Source: Acidobacteriota bacterium (GTDB lineage: Bacteria; Acidobacteriota; Vicinamibacteria; Vicinamibacterales; Fen-181). Taken from it: a stretch of DNA of 64,000 nt. The notes under the pieces were generated by a model. The model was given only the letters and a program-made list of their open reading frames with translations. It was not told the origin of the DNA and did not search any database. Of this stretch, positions 25,044 to 33,851 are shown piece by piece; within the stretch, counting starts at the first letter, position 1; each line of letters starts with the position of its first letter. Where the stretch lies: positions 1-64,000 of the forward strand of contig PMZR01000009.1 of assembly GCA_003170135.1 (NCBI GenBank), in the 5' to 3' direction. Position numbers and translations under genes: made by a program.

Positions 25044-26738
25044 TTACTGCTTCCACCACTCGGCGGTTGCCCAATCGGGCTTGTGCGCCATGATGTGCTG
25101 CGCCATCTCCTTCAGCCGCTCCCCCGCGTTCACCGGCCCGCTCCAGCAGTGCGGCTTGCCGTCGCCGTACAGGAAATAGCCCTCGTAGTGCGGGGCGGTC
25201 GTCGTCTTCATCCAGTCCTGGAGCTGCTTCGTCGAGTTGTTGAGGAGATAGGTGTCCGCGGTGCCGGCGTAGACGTGAATCTTGTCCACGATCTTCGGGC
25301 CGACGGTGGCCCAGTTCTGCTGCAGGTAGTACAGCAGGTCGTAGTGCTGCTTCCAGTACTCGGCGACGGCGGGGTTGATCTCGCCGGTGCGCTTGTTGAA
25401 GAGCGGCTCGAAGTAGCCGTCCTTCCCCAGCGGGCCGTAGACGGCGGACCAGATGTCGAGCTGCTCGCCCGAGCGGCCGTGGGTGCCCGAGACCAGCTCG
25501 AAGCGATTGCGCTCCTCGGAGGTCTGCCGGATCTGGCCGTTCGTTTCACGGCTGTTGACCGTCGGCACGCGGCGCCACTCGAACTGCTTGTAGAACGCGT
25601 TGGTGTCCTTGTAGACGTTGATGCCCTCGACGTCGGTAAACGTCACCGAGTCGGGGCAGGACGACCAGGTGCCACCGAAGAAATCGGGATGGAGGATCTG
25701 CAGCACGAGCGACTCCCATCCGCCGGTCGATCCACCCGACAGCACGCGCGCGTACGGCTCCTTGATCACGCGGAAGCGCTTCTCGATCTCGGGAATCAGT
25801 TCCTGCATGACGGCGTCGCCGTACGGGCCGACGTTCACGGAATTCACCGCGTACGAATCGTCGAAATAGGGTGTCGGGTGCTGGAGCGTGACGACGATCA
25901 TCCGCGGGAAATCGTCCTTCATCCAATCCTGGGAGATGTTGTACGGATTCCGCTCGGTCGGCTTGAAATCCGGATTGAAGCCGAGCGGCGCGCCCAGCGA
26001 GAAGTGCCCCTGGACGTACTGCACCGGATAGCTGAGGGTGGCGGTGTCGTAGTCGCGCGGCAGCAGGACCGCCGCGCCCAGCCAGATCGGTCGCCCCCAG
26101 AACTTCGTGAGTGTCGGGCTCTGGAACTTGAAGCGCTTCACGAACTGCGTGTCGGGCGGGACGACGACGGGGGGAACGACGTTGGTGGCCGACAGCGTGA
26201 TGACGGCCGGCCGCGCGGGATCGATGTGGACGCGCTGGACATCACTGTAGAGGTTTCCGGGCGAGCGCGACCACTGCTGCCCTTCCCACTGGTCGTCGTG
26301 CATCCACAGCACCTGGCCGTCCGACCGCCGGAACTCGGAGTAGACGTTCACGAACGCCTGCACGAAGTAGTCGCCCGCCGGGATCTCGCGCAGGCTTTCG
26401 ACCGGCGACCCGAGGTCGGTCTCGTCGATGACGGCGGCCTGGCCGGGTTTGAGCTGCTCGACGTCGCGGCCGAAGAACGGCGCGCCGGTGCGGCCGACCT
26501 GCAGGCGCGGCTCGGGGGTGCTGGTCCTCGAGATCGTCACGTAGACGCGGCCGGTGATCGGCTGCGCGTGCGCCGACGCGGGGAACGAGATCTCGACGCG
26601 GACGGGCGCGGCGCGGCGCGCCGCCTGCGCGCTGGCCGCTCGCGGGCTTGTCTGGGGTGTTGCAGCAAACGCGACGAGCGCGGCAAGCGCGGCAAGCGCG
26701 GTGAAGACGCCGGTCAGCAGGATTCGCACGGTTTTCAT
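25044..26738 (-). CDS. Secreted esterase-like alpha/beta hydrolase
   Basis: A 564-residue protein with an N-terminal signal (about 1-27, A-A-L-V-A-F-A-A). The first 180 residues form a beta-rich domain (V-R-V-E-I-S-F-P-A-S and V-Y-V-T-I-S). The hydrolase domain has Ser337 in S-G-G-S-T-G-G-W-E-S, the nucleophile motif of esterase D / enterochelin-esterase-like enzymes, and a late His in G-K-P-H-C-W. It probably hydrolyses an ester outside the cytoplasm; the substrate is unknown. The start Met was chosen because it opens the signal peptide; upstream codons are Arg-rich with no hydrophobic stretch. It is a single gene. Confidence 0.8.
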   Translation of the reverse strand: MKTVRILLTGVFTALAALAALVAFAATPQTSPRAASAQAARRAAPVRVEISFPASAHAQPITGRVYVTISRTSTPEPRLQVGRTGAPFFGRDVEQLKPGQAAVIDETDLGSPVESLREIPAGDYFVQAFVNVYSEFRRSDGQVLWMHDDQWEGQQWSRSPGNLYSDVQRVHIDPARPAVITLSATNVVPPVVVPPDTQFVKRFKFQSPTLTKFWGRPIWLGAAVLLPRDYDTATLSYPVQYVQGHFSLGAPLGFNPDFKPTERNPYNISQDWMKDDFPRMIVVTLQHPTPYFDDSYAVNSVNVGPYGDAVMQELIPEIEKRFRVIKEPYARVLSGGSTGGWESLVLQILHPDFFGGTWSSCPDSVTFTDVEGINVYKDTNAFYKQFEWRRVPTVNSRETNGQIRQTSEERNRFELVSGTHGRSGEQLDIWSAVYGPLGKDGYFEPLFNKRTGEINPAVAEYWKQHYDLLYYLQQNWATVGPKIVDKIHVYAGTADTYLLNNSTKQLQDWMKTTTAPHYEGYFLYGDGKPHCWSGPVNAGERLKEMAQHIMAHKPDWATAEWWKQ

Positions 26739-26818
26739 GCGCGCGGGTATATCACACCGAAGCTCGGGCCCGGCAGAAAAATCCGTGAGGCTGCACCGGC
26801 GCCGTCGGCTGCAGCGCC

Positions 26819-27088
26819 TCAGGCCTGGGAGTTCGGTGCGCCGCCAACGGGCGGCCCCAGCCGCAGACACACCGCCCGCTCGATCGCACTGAGCTGAAAC
26901 GAAGAGAGAACGCCAAGCCTGCGAACCAGCTTGGCGTGCGGAATCGTAACCAGGTTCTGGGCGTCGAAAACACCTGACCGGAGGAACGAGGCAGAGCTGG
27001 AGACTTCGAAACGGGACTGACGCGACGAGGAACTATCGACGCCATCAACATCACGCAGAGCGCCGCAATCAACGAGCCATAGTTCATC
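26819..27088 (-). pseudogene. Possible remnant of a PemK/MazF-type toxin
   Basis: In the 345-base spacer between the esterase and DapB-like genes one minus frame reads S-G-V-F-D-A-Q-N-L-V-T-I-P, then L-V-R-R-L-G-V-L-S and I-E-R-A-V-C-L-R-L-G. This is the order of the C-terminal half of PemK/MazF toxins. An E-L-W-L-V-D-C-G stretch upstream resembles their N-terminus, but the middle of the fold is missing. It overlaps the end of the DapB-like gene and has no proper start, so it is read as a truncated relic. Chance similarity remains possible. Confidence 0.35.
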
Positions 27089-27884
27089 CGAGATCCAGGA
27101 CGGCGTCGAGTCCGCGGTGTACGCCCGTGAGCATCGACACTTTGCGAATCGCCAGCAGCGCCCCGTCAACATAGGGGCGGGCGCTCGTGCCGGAGTCGTG
27201 CCGGATCGTCAGCCGCTGATCCGGCATGCCGAAGATGACTTCGGCGCCGATGACATAGCCCGGCAGGCGAACGGAGTGGACCTGTGAACCCGCCAGTGTC
27301 GCGCCACGCGCCTCGCGCGGGCCCACCGTCTGATCGAGCGGCACCGTGGGCATGGGTTGCCGCACCCTGGACAATCGCGCGGCAAGTTCGCGTGCGGTGC
27401 CACTTGGCGCGTCGCGCTTGTCATCGTTGGCATAGTCGATGATCTCCCACTGCGGGATGAGCCTGGCGGCCGCTTCCGCAAATCGCTGGAGTAACACGAC
27501 CGTCAGCGCAAAGTTCCCGCACGCCAGCACGGCGCGCTGGCGTTCGCGGGCAACGACCTCGATGTCTGCGAAATCATCCTCGCCGAGCCCGGAAGTGCCG
27601 ACAACGACGTGACACCGATGTTCGAGTGCCGTCAGGATGTGTGCTTTCGCGCGCTCCGGCCTGGTGTACTCGACGACCACGTCACAGGGAACGCCGAGGG
27701 CGTCGGCGACGGATGCGAAGATCGGTGTCGCAAGGCCTGGCTCGTTGAGCACGTGTCCAAGGGTCTGGCCGGCGTGCGTGCGCGACACCGCTGACACGAG
27801 GGCCAGATCCTCGGCCTTCCCGACTGCACGCGCAAGCTCGGAGCCCGCCCATCCCGTCGCACCGGCAATGCAGACGCGTATCAC
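27084..27884 (-). CDS. DapB-like dihydrodipicolinate reductase, catalytic His pair absent
   Basis: A 266-residue Rossmann protein. The GTG start is preceded by AAAGGAG at good spacing and directly opens I-R-V-C-I-A-G-A-T-G-W-A-G, the NADPH loop. The C-terminal motif K-R-D-A-P-S-G-T-A is the DapB substrate loop, retaining the Lys. The usual H-H-x-x-K just before it is replaced by A-N-D-D-K, so the proton-donating His of 4-hydroxy-tetrahydrodipicolinate reductase is missing. Length matches DapB. It may be a paralog reducing another imine or acting on a related acid, or an unusual DapB. No other lysine genes are nearby. Confidence 0.75.
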   Translation of the reverse strand: MIRVCIAGATGWAGSELARAVGKAEDLALVSAVSRTHAGQTLGHVLNEPGLATPIFASVADALGVPCDVVVEYTRPERAKAHILTALEHRCHVVVGTSGLGEDDFADIEVVARERQRAVLACGNFALTVVLLQRFAEAAARLIPQWEIIDYANDDKRDAPSGTARELAARLSRVRQPMPTVPLDQTVGPREARGATLAGSQVHSVRLPGYVIGAEVIFGMPDQRLTIRHDSGTSARPYVDGALLAIRKVSMLTGVHRGLDAVLDLG

Positions 27885-28129
27885 GTCGCTGACTCCTTTA
27901 GAGTGGAATGACGCCCAACGAATCCTCGCCCGGACTCGACAGCCGAACACTCGAATGACGGCTGCAGTGTAGCCCGGGGAACGGCCGGGTTCAATCTGCC
28001 GGAAGTATTACTGCTATTGCGACTTGTGTCCACCCGGCGCAATCCGGGGGAGTGGGGATCTGCAGGTCCTCCACCGTTCAGGCAACTTCCGACCCGCCTT
28101 TCTCGTCTATGGCAGGTAAGGAGACGACC

Positions 28130-28900
28130 ATGAACCTGCGCCGCCTCGCCGGGGTTGCGTGTGCGCTCGTGCTGTTTGTCGCGACCATCGCCACGGCCGC
28201 GGAGACCGAGCGCGTGCAGAAAACCGTGCCGCTCGCGCCGGGCGGGACGCTGAAACTGAACAACTTCTCGGGCCGGGTGACGATCACCGCGACCGATCGG
28301 TCCGAGGTTGTCATCGACGCCGTCCGCCGCGCCACCCGCGATCGGCTGGACCGGATCAAGCTCGATGTCGAGGCGTCGGGCTCGACGGTGCGCATCGAGG
28401 CGAACAAGAAGGTCTCCTCCTCCTGGTGGGACTGGCACGGCAACAACGTCGTCGAAACCGAGATGGATATCCAGGTGCCGCGGCACACGAACCTGGAGAT
28501 CGAGGTATTCAGCAGCCCGGTGAAAATCACCGGCGTTACCGGCGAGCACCGCGTCCACACGTTCTCGGGTGATGCGCATCTCATCGACGTGACCGGACGC
28601 GTCATAGCCGAGACGTTCAGCGGCACCATCGACCTCCAACTGGCGACAGCCGTCGATCGGCCGGACCTCGACCTGCACACCTTCAGCGGCGACATCGACG
28701 TCCGGGTGCCGGCGAACGCACGCGCAGAGGTCGATTTCAACTCCTTCAGCGGCGACCTTCGCAGCGACGTGCCGTTGATGCTGAAGAGCAAGAGCCGCCG
28801 GTCGTTGCGGGGCGAGATCAACGGAACCGGGACCGACAGCACGACGCGGAGCAGCATCTCCCTGAAGACGTTCAGCGGCGACGTGCACATCCGGAGTTGA
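28130..28900 (+). CDS. DUF4097 beta-strand repeat protein
   Basis: A 256-residue secreted protein. A signal peptide (about 1-24, ending A-T-A-A-E) is followed by right-handed beta-helix-like repeats of the DUF4097 family. L-K-L-N-N-F-S-G-R-V-T-I starts the series, and H-T-F-S-G-D or F-N-S-F-S-G-D recurs about every 20-30 residues to the end (F-S-G-D-V-H-I-R-S). GTAAGGAG precedes the ATG. Such proteins are common next to anti-sigma factors or peptidases, but none adjoins here. Function is unknown; a scaffold role at the envelope is inference. Confidence 0.82.
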   Translation: MNLRRLAGVACALVLFVATIATAAETERVQKTVPLAPGGTLKLNNFSGRVTITATDRSEVVIDAVRRATRDRLDRIKLDVEASGSTVRIEANKKVSSSWWDWHGNNVVETEMDIQVPRHTNLEIEVFSSPVKITGVTGEHRVHTFSGDAHLIDVTGRVIAETFSGTIDLQLATAVDRPDLDLHTFSGDIDVRVPANARAEVDFNSFSGDLRSDVPLMLKSKSRRSLRGEINGTGTDSTTRSSISLKTFSGDVHIRS

Positions 28901-28992
28901 CGCGGGACGTTGTCCGAAGTCCTGCCTTCGCGCTACGCGCCTCGGCGTGGCAAGCCGAGAGTCCGATTTGCCGCGGATCCCCGCCTCTGGCT

Positions 28993-29063
28993 CCGCACGC
29001 CGCACCGCGGCACCTTGCACGCCGCACACCGCACGCCGCACGCCGCACTTCGCACCTCGCACT
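28993..29063 (-). repeat. GTGCG-rich intergenic repeat block (copy 3, inverted)
   Basis: CGCAC/GCCGCAC units, the complement of the blocks at 19188 and 23001, fill the spacer between the DUF4097 and M28 genes. Confidence 0.6.
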
Positions 29064-29097
29064 TCTCTCCCCCCTTGCGTTACGCCCCGGCCGCCGG

Positions 29098-29103
29098 TAG
29101 CCT
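29098..29103 (+). promoter_or_regulatory. -10-like hexamer 6 nt before ATG
   Basis: TAGCCT, a weak TANNNT match, ends six bases before the ATG of the M28 peptidase gene; there is no Shine-Dalgarno. Confidence 0.25.
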
Positions 29104-29109
29104 CAGCAG

Positions 29110-31488
29110 ATGCTGCGGACGCCTGCGCGCCTGGTCGTCGCCGCCCTGCTCCTGCCCTGCGCCGCCTGCGCGGCGCGCGCCCCTCGCTTCTCGGTCGAGA
29201 ACGCCCGGGCGCATGTCCGTCAGCTTGCCGGCGTGATCGGCACGCGACCGACGGGCACCGATGCCAACCGGCGCGCGCGCGAGTACATCGTCGGGCAGTT
29301 GCGGTCCTACGGGTTCAGCGTACGCGTTCAGGAGACCGACGCCGCGCGGATGCTGCCGGGCGCGACCGCGCGCGTGGCGAACATCATCGCCACCAGGCCC
29401 GGGGCGCGCCGGCAGTCGATCGTGCTGGTCTCGCACTACGATTCCGTTCCCGACGGCCCGGGGGCGGCCGACGATGGGGCCGGCGTTGCAGTCTGCCTGG
29501 AGGCGGGACGTGTGCTGGCGCAACGCGAGCGCCCGACCTATCCGCTCGTGCTCGTCTTCACCGACGGTGAAGAGCTCGGGTTGATGGGTGCGGCGGCGGT
29601 CCTCAAGGATCCGATCATGGCGTCGGCAGGCGCTGTTCTCAACTTCGAGGCGATCGGATCGGGCCTGCCCGCCGTGCTGTTCGAAACGGGTCCGGGCAGC
29701 AGCGGCCTGCTCGAGGCGTGGGCGCGATCGGCGCCCGCCCCGGCCGGCGCCTCCTACGCCGACGAGATCTACAAGCGGCTGCCCAACGACACCGATTTCA
29801 CGCTGTTCAAGCGAGCCGGCATCCGCGGCCTCAACTTCGCGTCGATCGGCGACGGCTACACCTACCACACCGTGCTCGACACGCCCGAGCGGCTCGATCC
29901 GGCGGTCGTGCGCCAGATCGGCGAGAACACCGTCGCCACGATCGAAGCCATCGATGACGCGGCCGGCCTGTCCGCGCAGGAGCCGGGCGACACGATCTAT
30001 TTCGACGTCCTGCGGACGAAGGCCGTGGCGTACCGCTCCGGCGTTGCGCTCGTGCTGCTGGCGGCCGGCGCACTCGCGGGCATGTTCGGCTGGCTGACGA
30101 TCCTGCCGGTCGCGCGCGAAGGAACCTCTGGCGCGCGTGCGCTCGGAACGATTCTGCTCACGGCGCTCTGGACACTGATCGGCGCCGCCGCCGTGTTCGG
30201 CGCAATGGCCGGCGCCGCGTGGCTGCTGCGTGCTTCGCGCGAGAGCTACCAGCCGTGGTACGCGCATCCGGATCGCTTCTTCGTGTATCTCGCGCTGGCG
30301 GGCACGGTCGGCGGCTGGGCGATCGTGCAGATGGGCCGCCTGCTGCCTCGCGGCGCACGCGGGTCGGCGCATCCTGCCGTCGCGTGGACGATCACGCTCC
30401 CCTGCTGGCTCGCCGTCGCAATCGCCGCGCAGGTGAAGGCTCCCTCCGCGTCGTATCTCGCGGTGATTCCGCTCGTCGCCGCCGGCGCAACCCTTGTCGT
30501 CTCTCCGGTGCGGCGCGTGGCCGGCCTTCGTGTCGCATCGGCGATCGTGCTCGCCGTCGCCGGCATGTTGTGGATTCCCGACGCGATCGCGCTCGCGCGC
30601 TTCGCCGTACCGGTGCTGGGCCGACTGCCGATCGTGACACCGCTCATGGCCTACCCGGCCCTCCTGCTCTTCTTCGGCCTGTTCCTCGTGCCGCCATTCC
30701 TGGCGATCATCGGACACGCGGGCCAGGATTCCCTGGTGGTACCCGCAACTCCAGGCGCGCAGGCCAGCCCGCATGCCAGCACGGTCGCCGGATTGCCGCT
30801 CGCAATCGCCTTGGTCGCCGCGTGCGCGTGGTGCTGGTTTGCGCCGGCCTACACCGACGAGCGGCCGCTGCACGGGAGCATCTCGTACGTGAACGACGTG
30901 GGCACTGGGCGGGCCCGCTGGCAGATTGCGAGCAACGAACCGGGCATTCACGTCGGCGTCAACGGTCCTGTCGCCGGCGCCTGGCAGGCCGGCGCGCCAC
31001 CTGGCGCGTTCGGCGTCCCGGTCCATTCGTCACTCGGGCCGTTTGCCTATTACGGCGCGTCCAGCTTGACCGAGCCGCCACCGCTCACGGCGACCGGTTC
31101 GCTCAAACGCGGACAGGACGGCGCGTCGATCGAGATTACCGTCGTGCCGCAGCGTCCCGGGCTGGCCGTCGTGTTCATGCTGCCCGTCGGAGTCGTGCCC
31201 GAACAGACCAACCTCGCGGGAAGACAGCAGAAGGGCGAAGCGTTCACGGCCCGCTATGCGGCGTTGCCTCCCGAAGGGATGACGTTCCACGCCGACATCA
31301 GTCGCGCCGATGCCGAAACACTCGAATCCGGCTTGCCGGGAACCCGCGCGGCGGTACTCGCGATCGCCCCGGGCCTGCCGGGGGCCGCGTGGCCGGCGCT
31401 GCCGGGCTGGTTGCCGCGGCAGCACATCGTCTGGCAGGCGCGCAGTTACTTCGCGATCCCCGTGCCGCTCGCCGCGGCCGGCCGGTGA
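29110..31488 (+). CDS. Membrane M28-family metallopeptidase
   Basis: A 792-residue protein: short lipoprotein-like N-terminus (L-L-P-C-A-A-C-A-A), an M28 aminopeptidase domain (about 30-290), then about nine hydrophobic helices and a C-terminal soluble region. Zinc ligands and catalytic residues are visible: S-H-Y-D-S-V-P, the bridging Asp in G-A-A-D-D-G-A-G, the Glu pair in D-G-E-E-L-G, and His in Y-T-Y-H-T-V-L-D-T-P-E-R. The layout is that of the endoplasmic-reticulum metallopeptidase/FXNA-like branch, here in a bacterial membrane. It probably removes N-terminal residues from periplasmic peptides. It is followed ten to twenty bases later by a small outer-membrane gene. Confidence 0.88.
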   Translation: MLRTPARLVVAALLLPCAACAARAPRFSVENARAHVRQLAGVIGTRPTGTDANRRAREYIVGQLRSYGFSVRVQETDAARMLPGATARVANIIATRPGARRQSIVLVSHYDSVPDGPGAADDGAGVAVCLEAGRVLAQRERPTYPLVLVFTDGEELGLMGAAAVLKDPIMASAGAVLNFEAIGSGLPAVLFETGPGSSGLLEAWARSAPAPAGASYADEIYKRLPNDTDFTLFKRAGIRGLNFASIGDGYTYHTVLDTPERLDPAVVRQIGENTVATIEAIDDAAGLSAQEPGDTIYFDVLRTKAVAYRSGVALVLLAAGALAGMFGWLTILPVAREGTSGARALGTILLTALWTLIGAAAVFGAMAGAAWLLRASRESYQPWYAHPDRFFVYLALAGTVGGWAIVQMGRLLPRGARGSAHPAVAWTITLPCWLAVAIAAQVKAPSASYLAVIPLVAAGATLVVSPVRRVAGLRVASAIVLAVAGMLWIPDAIALARFAVPVLGRLPIVTPLMAYPALLLFFGLFLVPPFLAIIGHAGQDSLVVPATPGAQASPHASTVAGLPLAIALVAACAWCWFAPAYTDERPLHGSISYVNDVGTGRARWQIASNEPGIHVGVNGPVAGAWQAGAPPGAFGVPVHSSLGPFAYYGASSLTEPPPLTATGSLKRGQDGASIEITVVPQRPGLAVVFMLPVGVVPEQTNLAGRQQKGEAFTARYAALPPEGMTFHADISRADAETLESGLPGTRAAVLAIAPGLPGAAWPALPGWLPRQHIVWQARSYFAIPVPLAAAGR

Positions 31489-31493
31489 TGGGT

Positions 31494-31499
31494 GATACT
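31494..31499 (+). promoter_or_regulatory. -10-like hexamer 8 nt before ATG
   Basis: GATACT ends eight bases before the ATG of the next gene, in the short gap after the M28 stop codon. Confidence 0.3.
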
Positions 31500-31507
31500 T
31501 GATCATC

Positions 31508-32134
31508 ATGCGACGTGCCCTCGTCTTGTGTGTCCTCGCGGTCGCCGCGTGTGCGAGCGACGCGCAGGCACAAAGCGCAGCCGCAATCGGACTTGGCCTC
31601 GCGGTGTCGAGCTACGACCCGACCGGCTCGCTGGGGCAGAGCGCGACGAGCATCGGTCCGTTGATCCGCATCAAGACCGGCGCCGGCTTCGGTCCGACGA
31701 TCGGTTTCGACTGGTACGCGGTCGGCGTCGAGACGGTTGCGGGCGGCCAGCGCGTGTATCTCGGCAGGGTTCGCGTGCGGCCGGTGATGGTCGGGGTGGC
31801 CTACAACTGGAACCGCGGCAAGTACTGGCTCTCGGCGTCGGCCGTCGGCGGCTACGCCTTCGCCAGGCTGACGGTCAACGACCAGGCGCGCCCCGCCATC
31901 CGCGCGGGCCTCGGCACGAACTTCCTCTCGTTCGACGCCGGCAACAGTTTCGTCTGGAGGCCGCAGCTCGGCATGTGGTACGACGCCGACGCGCGCGTCG
32001 GCATCACCGCCTCGATCGCCTACATCGGCGTGCAACCGACGTTGAGGATCGCGACCGACACGGGCGTGCAACAGACGAGGCTCCACGCCGCGTGCACGGT
32101 GCTGACGTTCGGCCTGGTCTTCAGCGTCTTTTAG
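31508..32134 (+). CDS. Small outer-membrane beta-barrel protein
   Basis: A 208-residue secreted protein. A signal peptide ending near A-Q-A-Q is followed by strands alternating small and aromatic residues (V-M-V-G-V-A-Y-N-W-N, Y-W-L-S-A-S-A-V-G-G-Y-A-F). It ends in F-G-L-V-F-S-V-F, a terminal Phe typical of barrel insertion signals. No family is assigned. A TTG nine bases upstream is possible, but the ATG gives a clean signal peptide. The spacing to the M28 gene is very short, yet a -10-like box lies in it. Confidence 0.65.
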   Translation: MRRALVLCVLAVAACASDAQAQSAAAIGLGLAVSSYDPTGSLGQSATSIGPLIRIKTGAGFGPTIGFDWYAVGVETVAGGQRVYLGRVRVRPVMVGVAYNWNRGKYWLSASAVGGYAFARLTVNDQARPAIRAGLGTNFLSFDAGNSFVWRPQLGMWYDADARVGITASIAYIGVQPTLRIATDTGVQQTRLHAACTVLTFGLVFSVF

Positions 32135-32239
32135 TGGGACTGTATCCCGAGGCACGATAGCGGGTCGCTTCGTCGTCGCGACCCGCGACGCGCGCGTTCG
32201 CGGGCTGTCGCGTCCACCCAGGCTGCTGTAGGACACCAG

Positions 32240-33685
32240 ATGCGGCTGTCAGATTTGGGCGAGGAATACCGCGGGCCGACCGGGCAACCGGATCCGGAGA
32301 TCGCTGGAATCACCGAAGACAGCCGCGCGGTCAAGCCGGGGTGGTTGTTCGTCGCCGTGCCCGGCACCCGGCAGGATGGGCACGCGTTCGTGGACGATGC
32401 GATTGGGCGCGGAGCGGCGGCGCTCATCGTCGAACGTCCGGTCGGCGGCGCGCGGGCCGTTCCGGCCGCCGTCGTCGCGTCCTCGCGCGCGGCACTCGCG
32501 CAGGTGGCCGCGCGGTTCCACGGCGATCCCGCGCGCAGCCTGCGCCTCATCGGCTTCACCGGCACGTTCGGCAAGACGACGACCAGCGAGGTGCTGCGGG
32601 CCCTGCTCGCGGCCGGCGGACGCCGGGTGGGCCTCATTGGCTCGCTGGGCGCGCGCTACGACGGGTACGCGGATCCCGGCGGCGGCCTGACGACGCCCGC
32701 TCCGCCCGCGCTGCACCGGATGCTGCGCGAACTGTGCGACCGCGGCGCGGACACGGTCGTCATGGAAGTCACCTCGCACGCCATGATGCTGAGTCGCGTC
32801 GAGGGTCTCCGGTTCCGCGACTTCGTCCTCGCGGCGATCGTCCCGGGCGAGCACACCGACTTTCACCGCAGCTACCGCGACTACGTGGCGGCAAAGGCGC
32901 GGTTCCTGGATTACCTGTCGCCTGACGCGGTACTGGCCTATGACGCCGACAACCCCGCGGCGCGGGATCTGGCGGCGCGCGCGGACGTCGCGGTGCGCGT
33001 GGGCGCCTCGGTCGGACGCCGCCACATGGTCGCGCCGCACGACCTCGTCGTCGCCGACGTCGAACTGGACGACCACGGCGCGTTGTTGACCGTGCACGGC
33101 GAGCGGATGCGCAGTTCGCTGCTCGGCAGCGTGAACGTGCGCGCCGTGGCCCTGGCGCTCGCCCACGCGCTCGCCCGGGACATCGACCTGAGGACCGCGC
33201 GGCGCGCGCTGTCCATGCTGGTGCCGCCGGCGCGGCGCATGCAGCGCTTTGTCCTCGCGGGCCGCACGATCCTGGACGACATCGCGGCGCACCCGGACAA
33301 TTTCCGGGCGACGTTCGAGGTGGCGGACCTGCTCCCACACGACCGGCTGGTGGTGGCCCTCGCGATGCGCGGCGGGCGCGAGGTGGACATCAACCGGCGC
33401 AACGCGCTGGCCCTGGCTGACCTGGCGCTCGTCGGCGGCGCCGCGCGCGTCATCGTGACGCCGTCGGCCGACCTGGTCGGGGCGGGCGATGGGGCGTCGC
33501 CCGAGGAGATCGACGCGACGCGACACGCGTTCGCCGAACGTGGGTGCGAGATCGCGTGGGAGGAGACGCTTGCCGGCGCGATGCGCGCCGTCGCGTGCGC
33601 CTCGTCCGCGGGCGACCTGGTGGTGCTCGTGGGCGCGCAGGGCATGGACGAGGGCGCGCGGTTGCTGCGCGAGGCGGTTGCCTGA
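32240..33685 (+). CDS. MurE-like Mur ligase family protein, non-canonical
   Basis: A 481-residue ATP-dependent amide ligase. Domain order is MurE-like: an N-terminal UDP-sugar domain with I-T-E-D-S-R-A-V-K-P-G-W-L-F-V-A, the P-loop G-T-F-G-K-T-T-T (Phe where Asn or Lys is normal), M-E-V-T-S-H-A-M for the Mg site, and a C-terminal domain. The H-L-D-F-H block of MurE is altered to P-G-E-H-T-D-F-H, and the D-N-P-R motif that recognises diaminopimelate or lysine is not seen. So it is probably not the housekeeping MurE. It may join an amino acid or peptide to another nucleotide sugar or cofactor. No other mur genes adjoin. The ATG is 105 bases after the previous gene. Confidence 0.8.
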   Translation: MRLSDLGEEYRGPTGQPDPEIAGITEDSRAVKPGWLFVAVPGTRQDGHAFVDDAIGRGAAALIVERPVGGARAVPAAVVASSRAALAQVAARFHGDPARSLRLIGFTGTFGKTTTSEVLRALLAAGGRRVGLIGSLGARYDGYADPGGGLTTPAPPALHRMLRELCDRGADTVVMEVTSHAMMLSRVEGLRFRDFVLAAIVPGEHTDFHRSYRDYVAAKARFLDYLSPDAVLAYDADNPAARDLAARADVAVRVGASVGRRHMVAPHDLVVADVELDDHGALLTVHGERMRSSLLGSVNVRAVALALAHALARDIDLRTARRALSMLVPPARRMQRFVLAGRTILDDIAAHPDNFRATFEVADLLPHDRLVVALAMRGGREVDINRRNALALADLALVGGAARVIVTPSADLVGAGDGASPEEIDATRHAFAERGCEIAWEETLAGAMRAVACASSAGDLVVLVGAQGMDEGARLLREAVA

Positions 33686-33689
33686 GGAC

Positions 33690-33851
33690 GGGAGCGGGCA
33701 GGGCCAGCGTGTTGTCGGCTGCCATGTACCCCGGCGTGATGGCGTTCACGTTGATGCGCCGCACGGCCCATTCGTTGGCGAGCGCTTTGGTCAGCTGCGC
33801 CAGGCCACCCTTCGCCGCCGCGTAGGACGGCACGAGGGTGCCGCCCTGGAA
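33690..33851 (-). pseudogene. Remnant of KduD-type 2-deoxy-D-gluconate 3-dehydrogenase
   Basis: A minus frame reads F-Q-G-G-T-L-V-P-S-Y-A-A-A-K-G-G and then L-A-N-E-W-A, I-N-V-N-A-I-T-P-G-Y-M and D-N-T. This is the catalytic Tyr-Lys and following part of KduD SDR enzymes. The NAD-binding half and the C-terminal end are gone. The first residue follows directly on the uronate-isomerase remnant in the same frame, so the two were joined by deletion. KduD acts late in pectin uronate breakdown. Confidence 0.65.
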
